This document shows positions 41,691 to 50,083 of a stretch of 64,000 nucleotides of DNA, in pieces. Position 1 is the first letter of the stretch, and each line of letters begins with the position of its first letter. The notes beneath the pieces were generated by a model that was not told the DNA's origin, searched no databases, and worked only from the letters and a program-made list of their open reading frames with translations. The position numbers were made by a program, and so were the translations under genes. The stretch lies in NCBI RefSeq assembly GCF_003346515.1, contig NZ_QQNA01000054.1:1-64000 (forward strand), given 5' to 3'. This DNA is from Streptomyces corynorhini (GTDB lineage Bacteria; Actinomycetota; Actinomycetes; Streptomycetales; Streptomycetaceae).

Positions 41691-41897
41691 ATGGCGGAGA
41701 CGGCATCGCGAGCAGCGATCCGCGCCCAGGGACGCAAGGCGATCGCCGCTTTCGGCGCTCCCCGGCCCGGGACGCGCCACCCGCTGGTGGCGACGGCCAT
41801 GGTCCTTCCCCTCGCGGCCCTGCTGGTCGTCGTCTTCGGCGGCTGGGAAGCGGTGGTCACACAGGCGTCGTCCGTGGGCGTGATGCTGGGGCGCTGA
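41691..41897 (+). CDS. Small single-helix membrane protein
   Basis: 68 residues: a basic N-terminus (SRAAIRAQGRKAIAAFG) followed by one membrane helix (LVATAMVLPLAALLVVVFGGW). GGAGAGGG is well placed before the ATG, and codon third positions look like those of neighbouring genes, so I take it as real. No recognised family. Confidence 0.7.
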   Translation: MAETASRAAIRAQGRKAIAAFGAPRPGTRHPLVATAMVLPLAALLVVVFGGWEAVVTQASSVGVMLGR

Positions 41898-42053
41898 ACA
41901 TGGCGCCCCGGACCCGGGAGAGCGGCCCGGGTCGGGGACATCCGGCCAACAACCCCGTGGGGACGGGGGTGCGGCGGACGGCAGCGTTTGGCCGGTCAGC
42001 TGGGGAGCTGACCGGCCATCGCGCTGTCCGGGTACGGTGCCCGCACCACGGAA

Positions 42054-42085
42054 AAGCCCCCGGTCACCGAAGCGACCGGGGGCTT
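42054..42085 (-). terminator. Terminator of the tRNA array
   Basis: aagcccccggtc (42054-42065) pairs with gaccgggggctt (42074-42085). Read on the minus strand, the stem ends in a run of four T. It lies 8 bases past the last tRNA-Val. Confidence 0.9.
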
Positions 42086-42092
42086 GAGGCAG

Positions 42093-42164
42093 TGCGCGAT
42101 ACTGGGATTGAACCAGTGACCTCTTCCGTGTCAGGGAAGCGCTCTCCCGCTGAGCTAATCGCGC
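42093..42164 (-). tRNA. tRNA-Val (GAC), copy 3 of array
   Basis: 72 nt cloverleaf: acceptor GCGCGAT/ATCGCGC, anticodon loop CTGACAC (GAC), TTCAATC T-loop, discriminator A. No encoded CCA. Confidence 0.95.
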
Positions 42165-42200
42165 GGGTGGGACCCGCGTTTTCCGCGTACTCGTACTGCG

Positions 42201-42272
42201 TGCGCGATACTGGGATTGAACCAGTGACCTCTTCCGTGTCAGGGAAGCGCTCTCCCGCTGAGCTAATCGCGC
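42201..42272 (-). tRNA. tRNA-Val (GAC), copy 2 of array
   Basis: Identical in sequence to the copy at 42093-42164, including the GCGCGAT acceptor stem and GAC anticodon. Confidence 0.95.
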
Positions 42273-42291
42273 GGGAACCTCTGGGGTCCAG

Positions 42292-42363
42292 TGGACGATA
42301 CTGGGATTGAACCAGTGACCTCTTCCGTGTCAGGGAAGCGCTCTCCCGCTGAGCTAATCGTCC
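42292..42363 (-). tRNA. tRNA-Val (GAC), copy 1 of array
   Basis: Same body as the other two but with a different acceptor stem (GGACGAT/ATCGTCC), so the acceptor has diverged or been rebuilt with compensating changes on both strands. Confidence 0.94.
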
Positions 42364-42367
42364 GCAG

Positions 42368-42438
42368 AGGTGGAGACGGGATTTGAACCCGTGTAGACGG
42401 CTTTGCAGGCCGTTGCCTCGCCTCTCGGCCACTCCACC
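42368..42438 (-). tRNA. tRNA-Cys (GCA)
   Basis: 71 nt; acceptor GGTGGAG/CTCCACC, anticodon loop CTGCAAA, discriminator U as expected for Cys. Confidence 0.95.
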
Positions 42439-42475
42439 AGGAGTGCGGGGGCCGGGAAGATATCCCCCACAATCG

Positions 42476-42548
42476 AGCGGACGACCAGGTTCGAACTGGC
42501 GACCTCAACCTTGGCAAGGTTGCGCTCTACCAACTGAGCTACGTCCGC
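42476..42548 (-). tRNA. tRNA-Gly (GCC)
   Basis: 73 nt; acceptor GCGGACG/CGTCCGC, anticodon loop TTGCCAA, discriminator U. It is the first tRNA transcribed in the array Gly-Cys-Val-Val-Val. Confidence 0.95.
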
Positions 42549-42692
42549 ATATCGTTTCCGGCCGTCTGTGGCGGCCCTGGCGACGTGTTGAACTCTAGCG
42601 GATTCCGGGGCCAGCACAAAAACGCGTTTCCGCAGCGTGCTGCGGTGCGTTCGCCGTCCGTTCGGCGCGACGCGGTGGACAGGGGTCTGTTC

Positions 42693-42698
42693 TAGACT
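42693..42698 (+). promoter_or_regulatory. -10 box for leaderless pabB
   Basis: TAGACT followed by 7 bases and then the GTG start at 42706; no ribosome binding site. Confidence 0.5.
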
Positions 42699-42705
42699 CG
42701 CAAAC

Positions 42706-43803
42706 GTGTACGACTTGCCTGCGCTGGCCCGCTTCGGCGGCCTCGTCGCCTCCGGTCTGCGGGATGTCACCCATGATCCCGAGGCGCTCGGCTCCGCCGG
42801 GTTCTGGGCCGTCGCCGCGGACTTCGAGGGCCGTCTGACCTGCGCCCGCTTCGAGGACGTACGCACCGAGCCGGTCCCGGCGCCCGTGCCGGGCCGCTGG
42901 GTGGGGCCAGGACCGGGGGAGTGGACCTCCTCGCTCGACCGCGCCGCCTACACCGAGGGGGTACGGCGGATCCGCGCGTACATCGCCTCCGGCGACGTCT
43001 ACCAGGTCAACCTCTGCCGGGTGCTCTCCGCGCCGCTGCCCGACCCCGACCCCGCCGCCACCGACGTCGACGCCCTGACCGCGCTGCTCGCCCTGGGCAA
43101 CCCGGCGCCGTACGCGGGGACGATCCGGCTGCCCGCGCACGGCGTGGAGATCGCCACCGCCTCTCCCGAGCTGTATCTGCGCCGCACGGGCCGCACCGTC
43201 GAGTCGGGGCCGATCAAGGGCACCGCCCGCACCGCCGGGGAGCTGCTGGCCAAGGACCACGCGGAGAACGTGATGATCGTGGACCTGGTCCGCAACGACC
43301 TCGGCCGGGTCTGCGCCCCCGGGACCGTCACCGTCCCCGCGCTCTGCGCCCTGGAACCGCACCCCGGCCTGGTCCACCTCGTCTCGACGGTACGGGGCGA
43401 ACTCGACGCCGCCTCCGGCTGGCCGGAGCTGCTGAGCGCGACGTTCCCGCCCGGCTCGGTCACCGGCGCCCCCAAGGCCAGCGCTTTGACGATCATCGAG
43501 GAGCTGGAGACCGCGCCGCGCGGCCCCTACTGCGGCGGCCTCGGCTGGGTCGACGCCGACCGGGGCACGGCCGAACTCGCCGTCGGCATCCGTACGTTCT
43601 GGATCGACCGCACCACACCCGCCCGCCCCCTGCTGCGCTTCGGCGCCGGCGCCGGTATCACCTGGGGCTCCGACCCGGAGGGGGAGTGGCGGGAGACCGA
43701 ACTGAAGGCGTCCAGGCTGCTGGCGATCGCGTCGGCGGCGCACGGGACGCCCGGCCGGGAACCGGCGGAAGCCCGGTCGGTGAACGGAGGGATCACGCGA
43801 TGA
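42706..43803 (+). CDS. pabB: Chorismate-binding enzyme, aminodeoxychorismate synthase component I
   Basis: 365-residue member of the anthranilate synthase I/PabB family. The C-terminal catalytic core has GDVYQVNLCRVL, the ASPELYLRR..ESGPIKGTA motif, VDLVRNDLGRVC, FPPGSVTGAPK and GAGAGITWGSDPEGEW. Coupling to a class IV aminotransferase gene by ATGA overlap supports the PabB (folate) assignment over TrpE. The N-terminal half is shorter than in full-length PabB. GTG 42706 is likely the first transcribed codon. The glutamine amidotransferase partner PabA is not in the window. Confidence 0.88.
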   Translation: MYDLPALARFGGLVASGLRDVTHDPEALGSAGFWAVAADFEGRLTCARFEDVRTEPVPAPVPGRWVGPGPGEWTSSLDRAAYTEGVRRIRAYIASGDVYQVNLCRVLSAPLPDPDPAATDVDALTALLALGNPAPYAGTIRLPAHGVEIATASPELYLRRTGRTVESGPIKGTARTAGELLAKDHAENVMIVDLVRNDLGRVCAPGTVTVPALCALEPHPGLVHLVSTVRGELDAASGWPELLSATFPPGSVTGAPKASALTIIEELETAPRGPYCGGLGWVDADRGTAELAVGIRTFWIDRTTPARPLLRFGAGAGITWGSDPEGEWRETELKASRLLAIASAAHGTPGREPAEARSVNGGITR

Positions 43804-44621
43804 GAATCTGGGTCGACGGCGGACTGCGCACGGCCGAGACCGCCCTGGTCTCCGTGCTCGACCACGGGCTGACCGTGGGCGACGGCGTCTTCGAGACGGT
43901 CAAGGCCGTACGGGGACGGCCCTTCGCCCTCACCCGCCACCTGGACCGGCTGGCCCGCTCCGCCCGCGGCCTCGGCCTGGCCGAGCCGGATGCCGACGAG
44001 ATACGGCGGGCCTGCGCGGCCGTCCTCGACGCCAACCCGGCGGACCTGGCCCGGCTGCGGATCACCTTCACCGGCGGGCTCTCCCCGCTCGGCTCCGACC
44101 GCGGCGACGCACCACCCACCCTCGTCGTCGCCCTCGGCGCCACCACCCGCCGCCCCGACAGCACGGCCGCCGTCACCGTCCCCTGGCCCCGCAACGAGCG
44201 CGGCGCGATGACCGGGATCAAGACCACCTCGTACGCGGAGAACGTCGTCGCGCTCGCCCGCGCGACCGGACAAGGCGCCACCGAGGCGCTGTTCGCCAAC
44301 ACCGTCGGCGCGCTCTGCGAGGGCACCGGCTCCAACGTCTTCGTCGTCCTCGACGGCGAACTCCACACCCCGCCGCTCGCCTCCGGCTGCCTCGCCGGCA
44401 TCACCCGCGCCCTGGTCACCGAGTGGAGCGGCGCCCGCGAGACCGAGCTGCCGTTCGACATCCTGGACCGCGCCGACGAGATCTTCCTGACCTCGACCCT
44501 GCGCGACGTCCAGGCCGTCCACCGGATGGACGGGCGCGCGCTGCCGACCGCCCCCGGCCCCGTCACCGCCAAGACCATGCGCGTCTTCGACGAGCGTTCC
44601 GGCGCCGCCCGCGACCCGTAA
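43800..44621 (+). CDS. pabC: Class IV aminotransferase, aminodeoxychorismate lyase
   Basis: 273-residue PLP enzyme that releases p-aminobenzoate and pyruvate from aminodeoxychorismate. Fold-type IV landmarks: LDHGLTVGDGVFETVKAV, the PLP Lys in GIKTTSYAENVVALARA, EALFANTVGALCEGTGSNVFVV and SGCLAGITRAL. GGAGGG precedes the ATG, which overlaps the pabB stop. D-amino acid or branched-chain aminotransferase activity cannot be excluded by motif alone. Confidence 0.87.
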   Translation: MRIWVDGGLRTAETALVSVLDHGLTVGDGVFETVKAVRGRPFALTRHLDRLARSARGLGLAEPDADEIRRACAAVLDANPADLARLRITFTGGLSPLGSDRGDAPPTLVVALGATTRRPDSTAAVTVPWPRNERGAMTGIKTTSYAENVVALARATGQGATEALFANTVGALCEGTGSNVFVVLDGELHTPPLASGCLAGITRALVTEWSGARETELPFDILDRADEIFLTSTLRDVQAVHRMDGRALPTAPGPVTAKTMRVFDERSGAARDP

Positions 44622-44686
44622 ACCGGCGCCGCCCGCGACCCGTAAAACGGATGACCGGGCGCCGCGTCGCGGGTACAACTCCTCTG

Positions 44687-45526
44687 ATGACCACCACCCT
44701 GCGGCCCACGGGACCGCTTCAGCAGACCGCCGACGGCGGAAAGTCACGTTCCTACGAGGTCTGCGTGAACAGCCGCCCCGTCGGCGCGCTGGACATAGCC
44801 ACCGACGCCGCCTTCGGCCACCGGGCCGGGATCCTCCAGGGGCTGCGCGTCGCGGAGCCCGACCGGCGCAGGGGCCGCGCCACCGTCGCCGTACTCGCCG
44901 CCGAGGAGGTGCTGCGCGACTGGGGCTGCGAACAGGCGCTGGCCTCCGTGGAGCCCGGCGCGAGCGGCGCGACGCGCCTGCTGGCATCCCTCGGCTACAC
45001 CGAGCGCAGCCGCACCATGGACAAGGAGCTGGCGCCCGAACCGCCGTCCCTCCCCGAGGGCGTCGAGGCCCGTCCCATGAGCGACGCCGAGTACGCGACC
45101 TGGCTGGCGGACGGCATCGACGCCTTCGCCCGCGAGTGGATCGACCGCGGCACCCCGCCCGGGACCGCCCGCGCCAAGTCGGAGCGCAGCCACCGGGAGA
45201 ACCTCCCCGACGGCCTGGCCACCCCCGGCGTCACGTTCCGCGTCCTCGTCCACGACGGAAGCGCCGTCGGCCATCTCTGGGTGTCGCGTCACGAGGTCCG
45301 TCCCGGCCGCTGGGGCTCGTACGTGTACGACGTGGCCGTGACCGAGGAGATGCGCGGCAGGGGGTTCGGGCGCGCCCTCATGCTGCTCGCCGAGCAAGTC
45401 GCCCACGCGTCCGGCTCGGACCTGCTCGGGCTGCACGTCTTCACGGACAACACCCCCGCGGTCCGGCTCTACGAGTCGCTCCGGTACGTCACGGTCCACC
45501 GCAACTTCGTCAAACGGCTGCTCTGA
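44687..45526 (+). CDS. Double-domain GNAT acetyltransferase
   Basis: 279 residues with two GNAT-like halves. The first (about 1-115) keeps RVAEPDRRRGRATVAVLAAEEVL and the second (about 125-279) keeps VAVTEEMRGRGFGRALMLLAEQVA and NTPAVRLYESLRYVTVHRN, the more complete acetyl-CoA site. No ribosome binding site; TACAAC lies 7 bases before the ATG, so possibly leaderless. Substrate unknown. Confidence 0.83.
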   Translation: MTTTLRPTGPLQQTADGGKSRSYEVCVNSRPVGALDIATDAAFGHRAGILQGLRVAEPDRRRGRATVAVLAAEEVLRDWGCEQALASVEPGASGATRLLASLGYTERSRTMDKELAPEPPSLPEGVEARPMSDAEYATWLADGIDAFAREWIDRGTPPGTARAKSERSHRENLPDGLATPGVTFRVLVHDGSAVGHLWVSRHEVRPGRWGSYVYDVAVTEEMRGRGFGRALMLLAEQVAHASGSDLLGLHVFTDNTPAVRLYESLRYVTVHRNFVKRLL

Positions 45527-45564
45527 CCCGCTCCGGCCGCGCCCTGGGCTGGGCCCTGTCTCCA

Positions 45565-45597
45565 TAGTCCCACTCGCCTCGCGGGCGGGCGGGACTA
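45565..45597. terminator. Bidirectional terminator between converging genes
   Basis: tagtccc (45565-45571) pairs with gggacta (45591-45597), with an inner gcc/ggc extension. It lies between the GNAT stop and the DsbA-like gene, whose TAG is part of the stem. Confidence 0.65.
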
Positions 45598-46119
45598 CTT
45601 CGAAGACGGGGCCCGGCCCAGCAGCCGGTCCACGACGGCCTCGACGCGCTCGCGCAGCCCTTCCTGGCTCTTGCCGCCGTCGAACCGCTCGCCGTCGATC
45701 ACATAGGTCGGGGTGCCGGTCACGCCGATGGCCTTGCCCTCGGCCTGATCGGCGTCGACGGTCAGGAAGTGCCGGCCGTCGATCAGGGCGGTGTCGAACT
45801 CCTCGGCGTCCAGGCCCAGAGCGCGCGCCGTCTCGACGAGGAACGGCTCGCCCCTGGCGGCGAGTTCCTCGGTGGAGGCCAGGACGGCCTCCACGTACGG
45901 CCATCCCGCGCCCTGCTCGGCCGCCTCCTCGGCGGCCTGCGCGGCGGCGTAGGCGTGCCGGTGCTTCTCCAGCGGGAAGTGGCGCAGCCGCGGTTCGAGC
46001 AGGTCGCCGTAGCGGGCGCGCAGCGCGCGTACGTCGTCCAGGGCGGTGCGGCAGTCGGGGCACTGGAGTTCGCACCAGACGTCGAGGACGACGGGGCGCG
46101 TGGTGGTGGAGTCGCTCAT
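45595..46119 (-). CDS. Cytoplasmic DsbA/thioredoxin-fold oxidoreductase
   Basis: 174 residues with a CPDC active site near the N-terminus (CELQCPDCRTALDDV) and the cis-Pro loop GVTGTPTYVIDGERFDGGKS. No signal peptide, so it acts in the cytoplasm, as in FrnE-like/HCCA-isomerase-like members of the DsbA superfamily. Substrate unknown. Confidence 0.85.
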   Translation of the reverse strand: MSDSTTTRPVVLDVWCELQCPDCRTALDDVRALRARYGDLLEPRLRHFPLEKHRHAYAAAQAAEEAAEQGAGWPYVEAVLASTEELAARGEPFLVETARALGLDAEEFDTALIDGRHFLTVDADQAEGKAIGVTGTPTYVIDGERFDGGKSQEGLRERVEAVVDRLLGRAPSSK

Positions 46120-46280
46120 GGGACCAGTCTCCCAGGACGGCGGCCCCCGGATGCCCCCTGCTCCGCCGCGCGGACCGGGACCTGGGGAGGACCCCGTCCC
46201 CGAGATCTCCCCCAGATCCGCCCGCCACGGCCCCGCACCGTGGCCCCGACGGGGTGGTCAGGTGCAGGATGGAGGGGAAG

Positions 46281-46772
46281 ATGTGTTCGGCCGATGACGC
46301 GCTCTGCCTGGAGGACCTGATGATTGCCGAGACCATGTGCGCAGCGGTGTCAGCAGCGGGCCTGGGTATCGCCGCCATCACCGCGTACCGCAAGCGTTTC
46401 CTCGCCGCCACCAGGATCGCGGCGTACGCGCTGGTCCCGGTCGGGCTGGTGATGGTGGGCGCGGTGAAGTGGCTCGCCAACACGGCCTTCAGCCCGACGG
46501 CCTGGGCGGGGTTCGCGGTCCTCGGGGTGGCCTGGCTGCTCTTCATGACGACGCGCGCGGTGGAGCGGCGCGGCGGTGGCTCGCGCAAGGAGCGCAAGGC
46601 GGCCGCCAGGGCGGCGCGGGAGGGCGGTGGCCCGGTCGAGCCCGCGGCCTCCGGGCCCGCGCTCGGTGCCGGCGCCCGGCCGGTGGCGCGGCCCGAGGGC
46701 AAGCCGCGCGAGGAGCGTCCCGGGGACGACTTCAGCGACATCGAGGCCATTCTGAAGAAGCACGGGATCTGA
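46281..46772 (+). CDS. Membrane protein with charged C-terminal tail
   Basis: 163 residues: three hydrophobic segments (MCAAVSAAGLGIAAITAY; IAAYALVPVGLVMVGAVKWL; AWAGFAVLGVAWLLFM), then a charged cytoplasmic tail of 80 residues ending DDFSDIEAILKKHGI, which looks like a short interaction helix. ATG 46281 is chosen for its GGAGGGG. Unknown function. Confidence 0.78.
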   Translation: MCSADDALCLEDLMIAETMCAAVSAAGLGIAAITAYRKRFLAATRIAAYALVPVGLVMVGAVKWLANTAFSPTAWAGFAVLGVAWLLFMTTRAVERRGGGSRKERKAAARAAREGGGPVEPAASGPALGAGARPVARPEGKPREERPGDDFSDIEAILKKHGI

Positions 46773-46933
46773 TCCCGGCGCTCCGGGGGACGGGCGGTGC
46801 CCGTGTTCCGGAGGTGCGGCAGCATCCCAGGTCAGCCCTGATTCGGCTGGCTTTCCGGGATCCAAACCACGGGAAATGATGAACTCCGGGGCTGATCGCC
46901 CTGGTTGGTCGGGAGCGGCCTTCGGGGTGCGCC

Positions 46934-47101
46934 ATGATCGGCTCCGAGATGTTCGAGACCTCCCAGGGGGAGACCCCCGCACCCACCGAGGAGCCGCGCG
47001 GCTGTTTGTACGCGCTCTCCCAGCCGCCGTTGATGATCTTCCTGACCGTGATCGGTGCCCTGCTGCTGATGGCGGCGCTGCACGATCTGTTCCTGCTGTG
47101 A
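46934..47101 (+). CDS. 55-residue single-helix membrane protein
   Basis: Starts MIGSEMFETS, has an acidic Pro/Glu stretch and then one membrane helix (PLMIFLTVIGALLLMAALHDL). GGGG before the ATG at modest spacing; an ATG at 46949 is an alternative start. Codon use and hydrophobic pattern suggest a real gene. Unknown function. Confidence 0.6.
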   Translation: MIGSEMFETSQGETPAPTEEPRGCLYALSQPPLMIFLTVIGALLLMAALHDLFLL

Positions 47102-47105
47102 CGGC

Positions 47106-47220
47106 CCCGCGTCCGCGTACCGGCCCCGCGTCTGCGTACCGGCCCCGCGTACCGGCCCCGGGCGTACGGGATCCGGGCATACCGGATCCGGACGTGCGGG
47201 TCCCGCGTACCGGCCCCCGG
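47106..47220. repeat. Degenerate GC-rich repeats
   Basis: Words such as cgcgtaccggcccc and cggccccgcgtctgcgtac recur about five times between the small membrane protein and the CGNR gene. Confidence 0.7.
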
Positions 47221-47246
47221 GCCGGGCGAGAGCCACAGGAGAGGCC

Positions 47247-47807
47247 CTAACCGCCCGCTTCCTTGCGGCGTGCCCGGTACGCGGCCACATGCAGCCGGTT
47301 GCCGCAGGTGCGGCTGGAGCAGTAGCGGCGGGAGCGGTTGCGCGACAGATCGACGAACGCGTGCCCGCAGTCCGGGGCCTCGCAGCGCCGCAGCCGCTCC
47401 TGCTCGCCCGCCACGACCATGAAGGCCAGCGCCATGCCGCAGTCGGCCGCGAGGTGGTCGGCGACGGAGGCACCCGGCGCGAAGTAGTGGACGTGCCAGT
47501 CGTAGCCGTCGTGGTCGGTGAGCTGCGGAGTCGTCCCCGCGCCCGCCACCAGCCGGTTGATCAGGTCGGCTGCCGCCCGCGGGTCAGCTGTCGCGAAGAC
47601 CTCCGTGAAGCGGTCGCGCACGTCCAGCAGGGCCCGCAGATCCCGCGCGCCCAGCTCCCGCACCCCGCTGATGTTGTGGTCCCGTACGAAGTCGTACAGC
47701 GCCTCGACACCCGCGAGCCGGTCGGTCGCGCCGCCGGCCTCCGGCGCGGTGTTGACCAGATCGACGACGGTGTCGAGGGCGATCCGGGTGTCGTGTGGAA
47801 TCAGCAC
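47247..47807 (-). CDS. CGNR zinc-finger (ABATE domain) probable regulator
   Basis: 186 residues: an ABATE domain (about 1-135, starting LIPHDTRIALDTVVDLVNT) and a C-terminal CGNR zinc ribbon (LRRCEAPDCGHAFVDLSRNRSRRYC then TCGNRLHVAAYRARR) with four Cys. Members are probable stress-response transcription factors. GTG 47807 with GGGAG upstream is chosen. The intact counterpart of the remnant near 7.1 kb. Confidence 0.87.
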   Translation of the reverse strand: MLIPHDTRIALDTVVDLVNTAPEAGGATDRLAGVEALYDFVRDHNISGVRELGARDLRALLDVRDRFTEVFATADPRAAADLINRLVAGAGTTPQLTDHDGYDWHVHYFAPGASVADHLAADCGMALAFMVVAGEQERLRRCEAPDCGHAFVDLSRNRSRRYCSSRTCGNRLHVAAYRARRKEAGG

Positions 47808-48022
47808 GGTCCGCTCCCTGGACTGCCCACGGGCCGGTGCCCGCAGAATCCCGCCGACTTTAGCCGCTGGCCGGGCGGCGGGGGTCCGCCGTGCCGGGGC
47901 GGAACGCGCCGTCGCCGTCGCCGCGGTGGGTCCGCGGTGACGGCGACGGTGTCCTCCGTATGCGATTGTCCGCGCGGCGCCGTCTCCCCGAGTCGGACGG
48001 CGCCGTGCAGTCTCTGCCTGGC

Positions 48023-48436
48023 TCAGCTCTCGGCCAGGATGTGCGACAGCTCCGTGTCGAGATCGAAGTGACGATGCTCGGTGCCTGGTGGCACCGCGGC
48101 GTCGGTCCGCTTGAGGAACGACTCCAGGGCCCGCGCCGGGGCCTCCAGCAGAGCTTCGCCCTCCGGTGAACTGAGGGCGATGCAGACGACGCCCTGACCG
48201 TGGCTGCGGGACGGCCAGACCCGGACGTCGCCGGTGCCGGTGGGCCGGTGCAGCCCCTCGGCGAGCAGGTCGCGGGCGAAGACCCACTCGACCGTCTCTT
48301 CGGCTCCCGTGTGGAAGGTGGCGTGCACGGCGTAGGGGTCGGCCGTGTCATACCGGAGGCCCGCGGGTACAGGCAGTGAGGACTCGCTCGATACAACGAG
48401 GCGCAGGTGCAGCTCGCAGCTGACCGTGGTGTTCAT
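48023..48436 (-). CDS. ssgB: SsgB, sporulation-specific cell division activator
   Basis: 137-residue SsgA-like protein that positions FtsZ at sporulation septa in Streptomyces. The sequence from MNTTVSCELHLRLVV to ELSHILAES matches SsgB as I remember it almost without change, which identifies the genus group as well as the gene. ATG 48436 gives the standard N-terminus; the open frame upstream is non-coding. Sits alone, next to tRNA genes. Confidence 0.96.
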   Translation of the reverse strand: MNTTVSCELHLRLVVSSESSLPVPAGLRYDTADPYAVHATFHTGAEETVEWVFARDLLAEGLHRPTGTGDVRVWPSRSHGQGVVCIALSSPEGEALLEAPARALESFLKRTDAAVPPGTEHRHFDLDTELSHILAES

Positions 48437-48771
48437 AAGCGCCAGGGCCTTTCGCTCAGTGTGCGCTCGGGGATTCGCACGTCGGCGAAATCGAGATGCC
48501 ACCTACGGTGCCGTTGTAAACCCCTCTGTCTGTTTTGTGGCCCTTCGGGTAACTCGTATGGCGGTGTGTTACTTCGGGTTGTACCGCCATTGAGGTGATG
48601 CGGCGGAACGTCGCGTTCCGCGCCTGTCGTCCGCCCGCGGTCCGCCCGCCGTCCGCGCGTCTTCCATCCATCCGCGCCGGGTCGCCGAGCGCGGGTCCCC
48701 GCGGGTGACCGGCCGGTGACCGGCGGGTGACGGGGTACCCGCTGACATGGGGTAACGTATGCGGTGCGTCC
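48437..48771. other. ssgB upstream region
   Basis: No gene seen. Relatively low GC near 48500-48600, which must hold the ssgB promoter. A perfect 7-bp hairpin cggaacg-tcg-cgttccg is at 48604-48620, and short repeats of cgggtgaccgg are at 48702-48734. Confidence 0.5.
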
Positions 48772-48843
48772 GGGCGATTAGCTCAGTGGGAGAGCGCTTC
48801 GTTCACACCGAAGAGGTCACTGGTTCGAACCCAGTATCGCCCA
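48772..48843 (+). tRNA. tRNA-Val (CAC), copy 1
   Basis: 72 nt; acceptor GGGCGAT/ATCGCCC, anticodon loop TTCACAC, discriminator A. Confidence 0.95.
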
Positions 48844-48850
48844 CCCGGAC

Positions 48851-48890
48851 CGGGGCCCCGAAGACCTACCGACAGGTTTTCGGGGCCCCG
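48851..48890 (+). terminator. Terminator after tRNA-Val copy 1
   Basis: cggggccccgaa-gacct (from 48851) pairs with aggt-ttt-cggggccccg (to 48890), forming a long GC-rich stem with a short loop. Confidence 0.8.
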
Positions 48891-48946
48891 CCCGTTGCGC
48901 CGTTCGTTCCCCGTCTCCCGCCCGGGTGTTCCGCCCGGGAACGGGT

Positions 48947-48976
48947 TTGAAGGAAACGTGCCGGGGCCTGTATGGT
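48947..48976 (+). promoter_or_regulatory. Promoter of tRNA-Val copy 2
   Basis: TTGAAG (48947-48952), 18 bases, TATGGT (48971-48976); transcription would begin about 6 bases before the tRNA. Confidence 0.65.
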
Positions 48977-48988
48977 TCAGGCGTTCCC

Positions 48989-49060
48989 GGGCGATTAGCT
49001 CAGTGGGAGAGCGCTTCGTTCACACCGAAGAGGTCACTGGTTCGAACCCAGTATCGCCCA
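48989..49060 (+). tRNA. tRNA-Val (CAC), copy 2
   Basis: Identical to copy 1 at 48772-48843. Confidence 0.95.
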
Positions 49061-49070
49061 CCCGGGAGAG

Positions 49071-49095
49071 GCCGGTCCGTCGTCGACGGACCGGC
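49071..49095 (+). terminator. Terminator after tRNA-Val copy 2
   Basis: gccggtccgtcg (49071-49082) pairs with cgacggaccggc (49084-49095); followed by a short T run. Confidence 0.8.
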
Positions 49096-49113
49096 TTTCG
49101 TGTGTTCCGGCCG

Positions 49114-49860
49114 TCAGGCCGCCGCCGCGGAGCGCGGTGGCCGCAGCGGCCACGCGGCCGCCTCGGGTCCGCTCTCCGCGGGCCGCGAGAACCAGGACTG
49201 CTGCCCGCGCGCCAGCTCCGCGTGCCAGCGGGTCTGGAGCCCGTGCAGCTCCCGCGCGCTGAGCCGCTCCAGCCGCGCGGAGAACCTGCGGCCGACCGCG
49301 CGCACCACCTCCAGGGCCGCCAGCGCAGACAGCGCCGTCGGCTCGACGCCGTCCACATCGTCCGGGCCCGCCGCCTCGGCCTTGTAGTGGTCCCGCAGGT
49401 CCCGGAGGGCGCGCGGGCCCTTGCGGTAGCGGTCCAGCTGCCCGTCGAGGACCCGCGGGTCCAGCACGCACAGCGGGGCCCCCTCCAGGTGTGCGGGGAG
49501 GGACGAGGCCCGGTGGCGGCGCAGCTCGCGGTCGAGGAGCGTCAGACCGAACGGCGCGTCCATCACCACGAGCGGACGGCCCGACGCGCACTGTCTGCCG
49601 AGCGCTCCCGCCATCTCCGCCATCACGGGGGCCGGCCAGCGCCCGTTGCGGTGCAGCAGGTCCTCGGTGAGGCCGTGCGCGGCGATGGCCGCCTCGGGCA
49701 CCGGCACCCCCGGGTCCACCAGCCAGCGCGTCACCCGGGGCCGCGCCCCCGCCGTCTCCTGCACGACCAGGGCGCCCGAGAGGATCCGGTCCTCCTCGAC
49801 GTCCGTCCCCGTCGCCCCGGTCCCGAACGCGGCCAGCGGCCCTTCGAACCAACACGTCAT
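49114..49860 (-). CDS. Exonuclease-fold (DEDD) protein with degenerate active site
   Basis: 248 residues related to the DnaQ-like exonucleases of Streptomyces. The Exo I segment, normally FDTETTG, reads FGTGATG here, losing both metal-binding acids. The Exo II segment, normally NAPFDLTLLDRE, reads [12 protein letters not shown], losing the Asp. The Exo III segment lacks the usual HDAGADA. The surrounding fold sequence ([48 protein letters not shown]) is preserved and the frame is open, so this looks like a maintained non-catalytic protein rather than a decayed gene. It is divergent from thrS. Confidence 0.8.
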   Translation of the reverse strand: MTCWFEGPLAAFGTGATGTDVEEDRILSGALVVQETAGARPRVTRWLVDPGVPVPEAAIAAHGLTEDLLHRNGRWPAPVMAEMAGALGRQCASGRPLVVMDAPFGLTLLDRELRRHRASSLPAHLEGAPLCVLDPRVLDGQLDRYRKGPRALRDLRDHYKAEAAGPDDVDGVEPTALSALAALEVVRAVGRRFSARLERLSARELHGLQTRWHAELARGQQSWFSRPAESGPEAAAWPLRPPRSAAAA

Positions 49861-50083
49861 CCGCGAACTCCTCGTGCGTCGGCGGCAGATGGCGCTCCCC
49901 CTGCCCGAATCGGTGCTACCCGGACAGGTCGTACGGTATGCGTCGTTTACGGTGGAGTACGCCCCGTGTGTGACGTCCCGGCGGCCGGACGCCGGGAAAC
50001 CGTTTCGCGAGCGGTCCCGCGGGCTCGGTACGATTCAGCACGCGCAGTATCCGCTGTCGCGCCCCGTAGGTCAGGAGAGACCG

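Noticed and set aside
41436-41780. A 114-codon minus-strand frame upstream of the small membrane protein
   Set aside because: No ribosome binding site, no recognisable protein features, and it overlaps the better supported plus-strand gene and leader structures.
42093-42548. Integration site of a mobile element at the tRNA array
   Set aside because: No integrase, excisionase or duplicated tRNA 3' end was seen next to the tRNAs.
49861-50083. T-box leader upstream of thrS
   Set aside because: No GGUGGNACCGCG-like antiterminator sequence is present.
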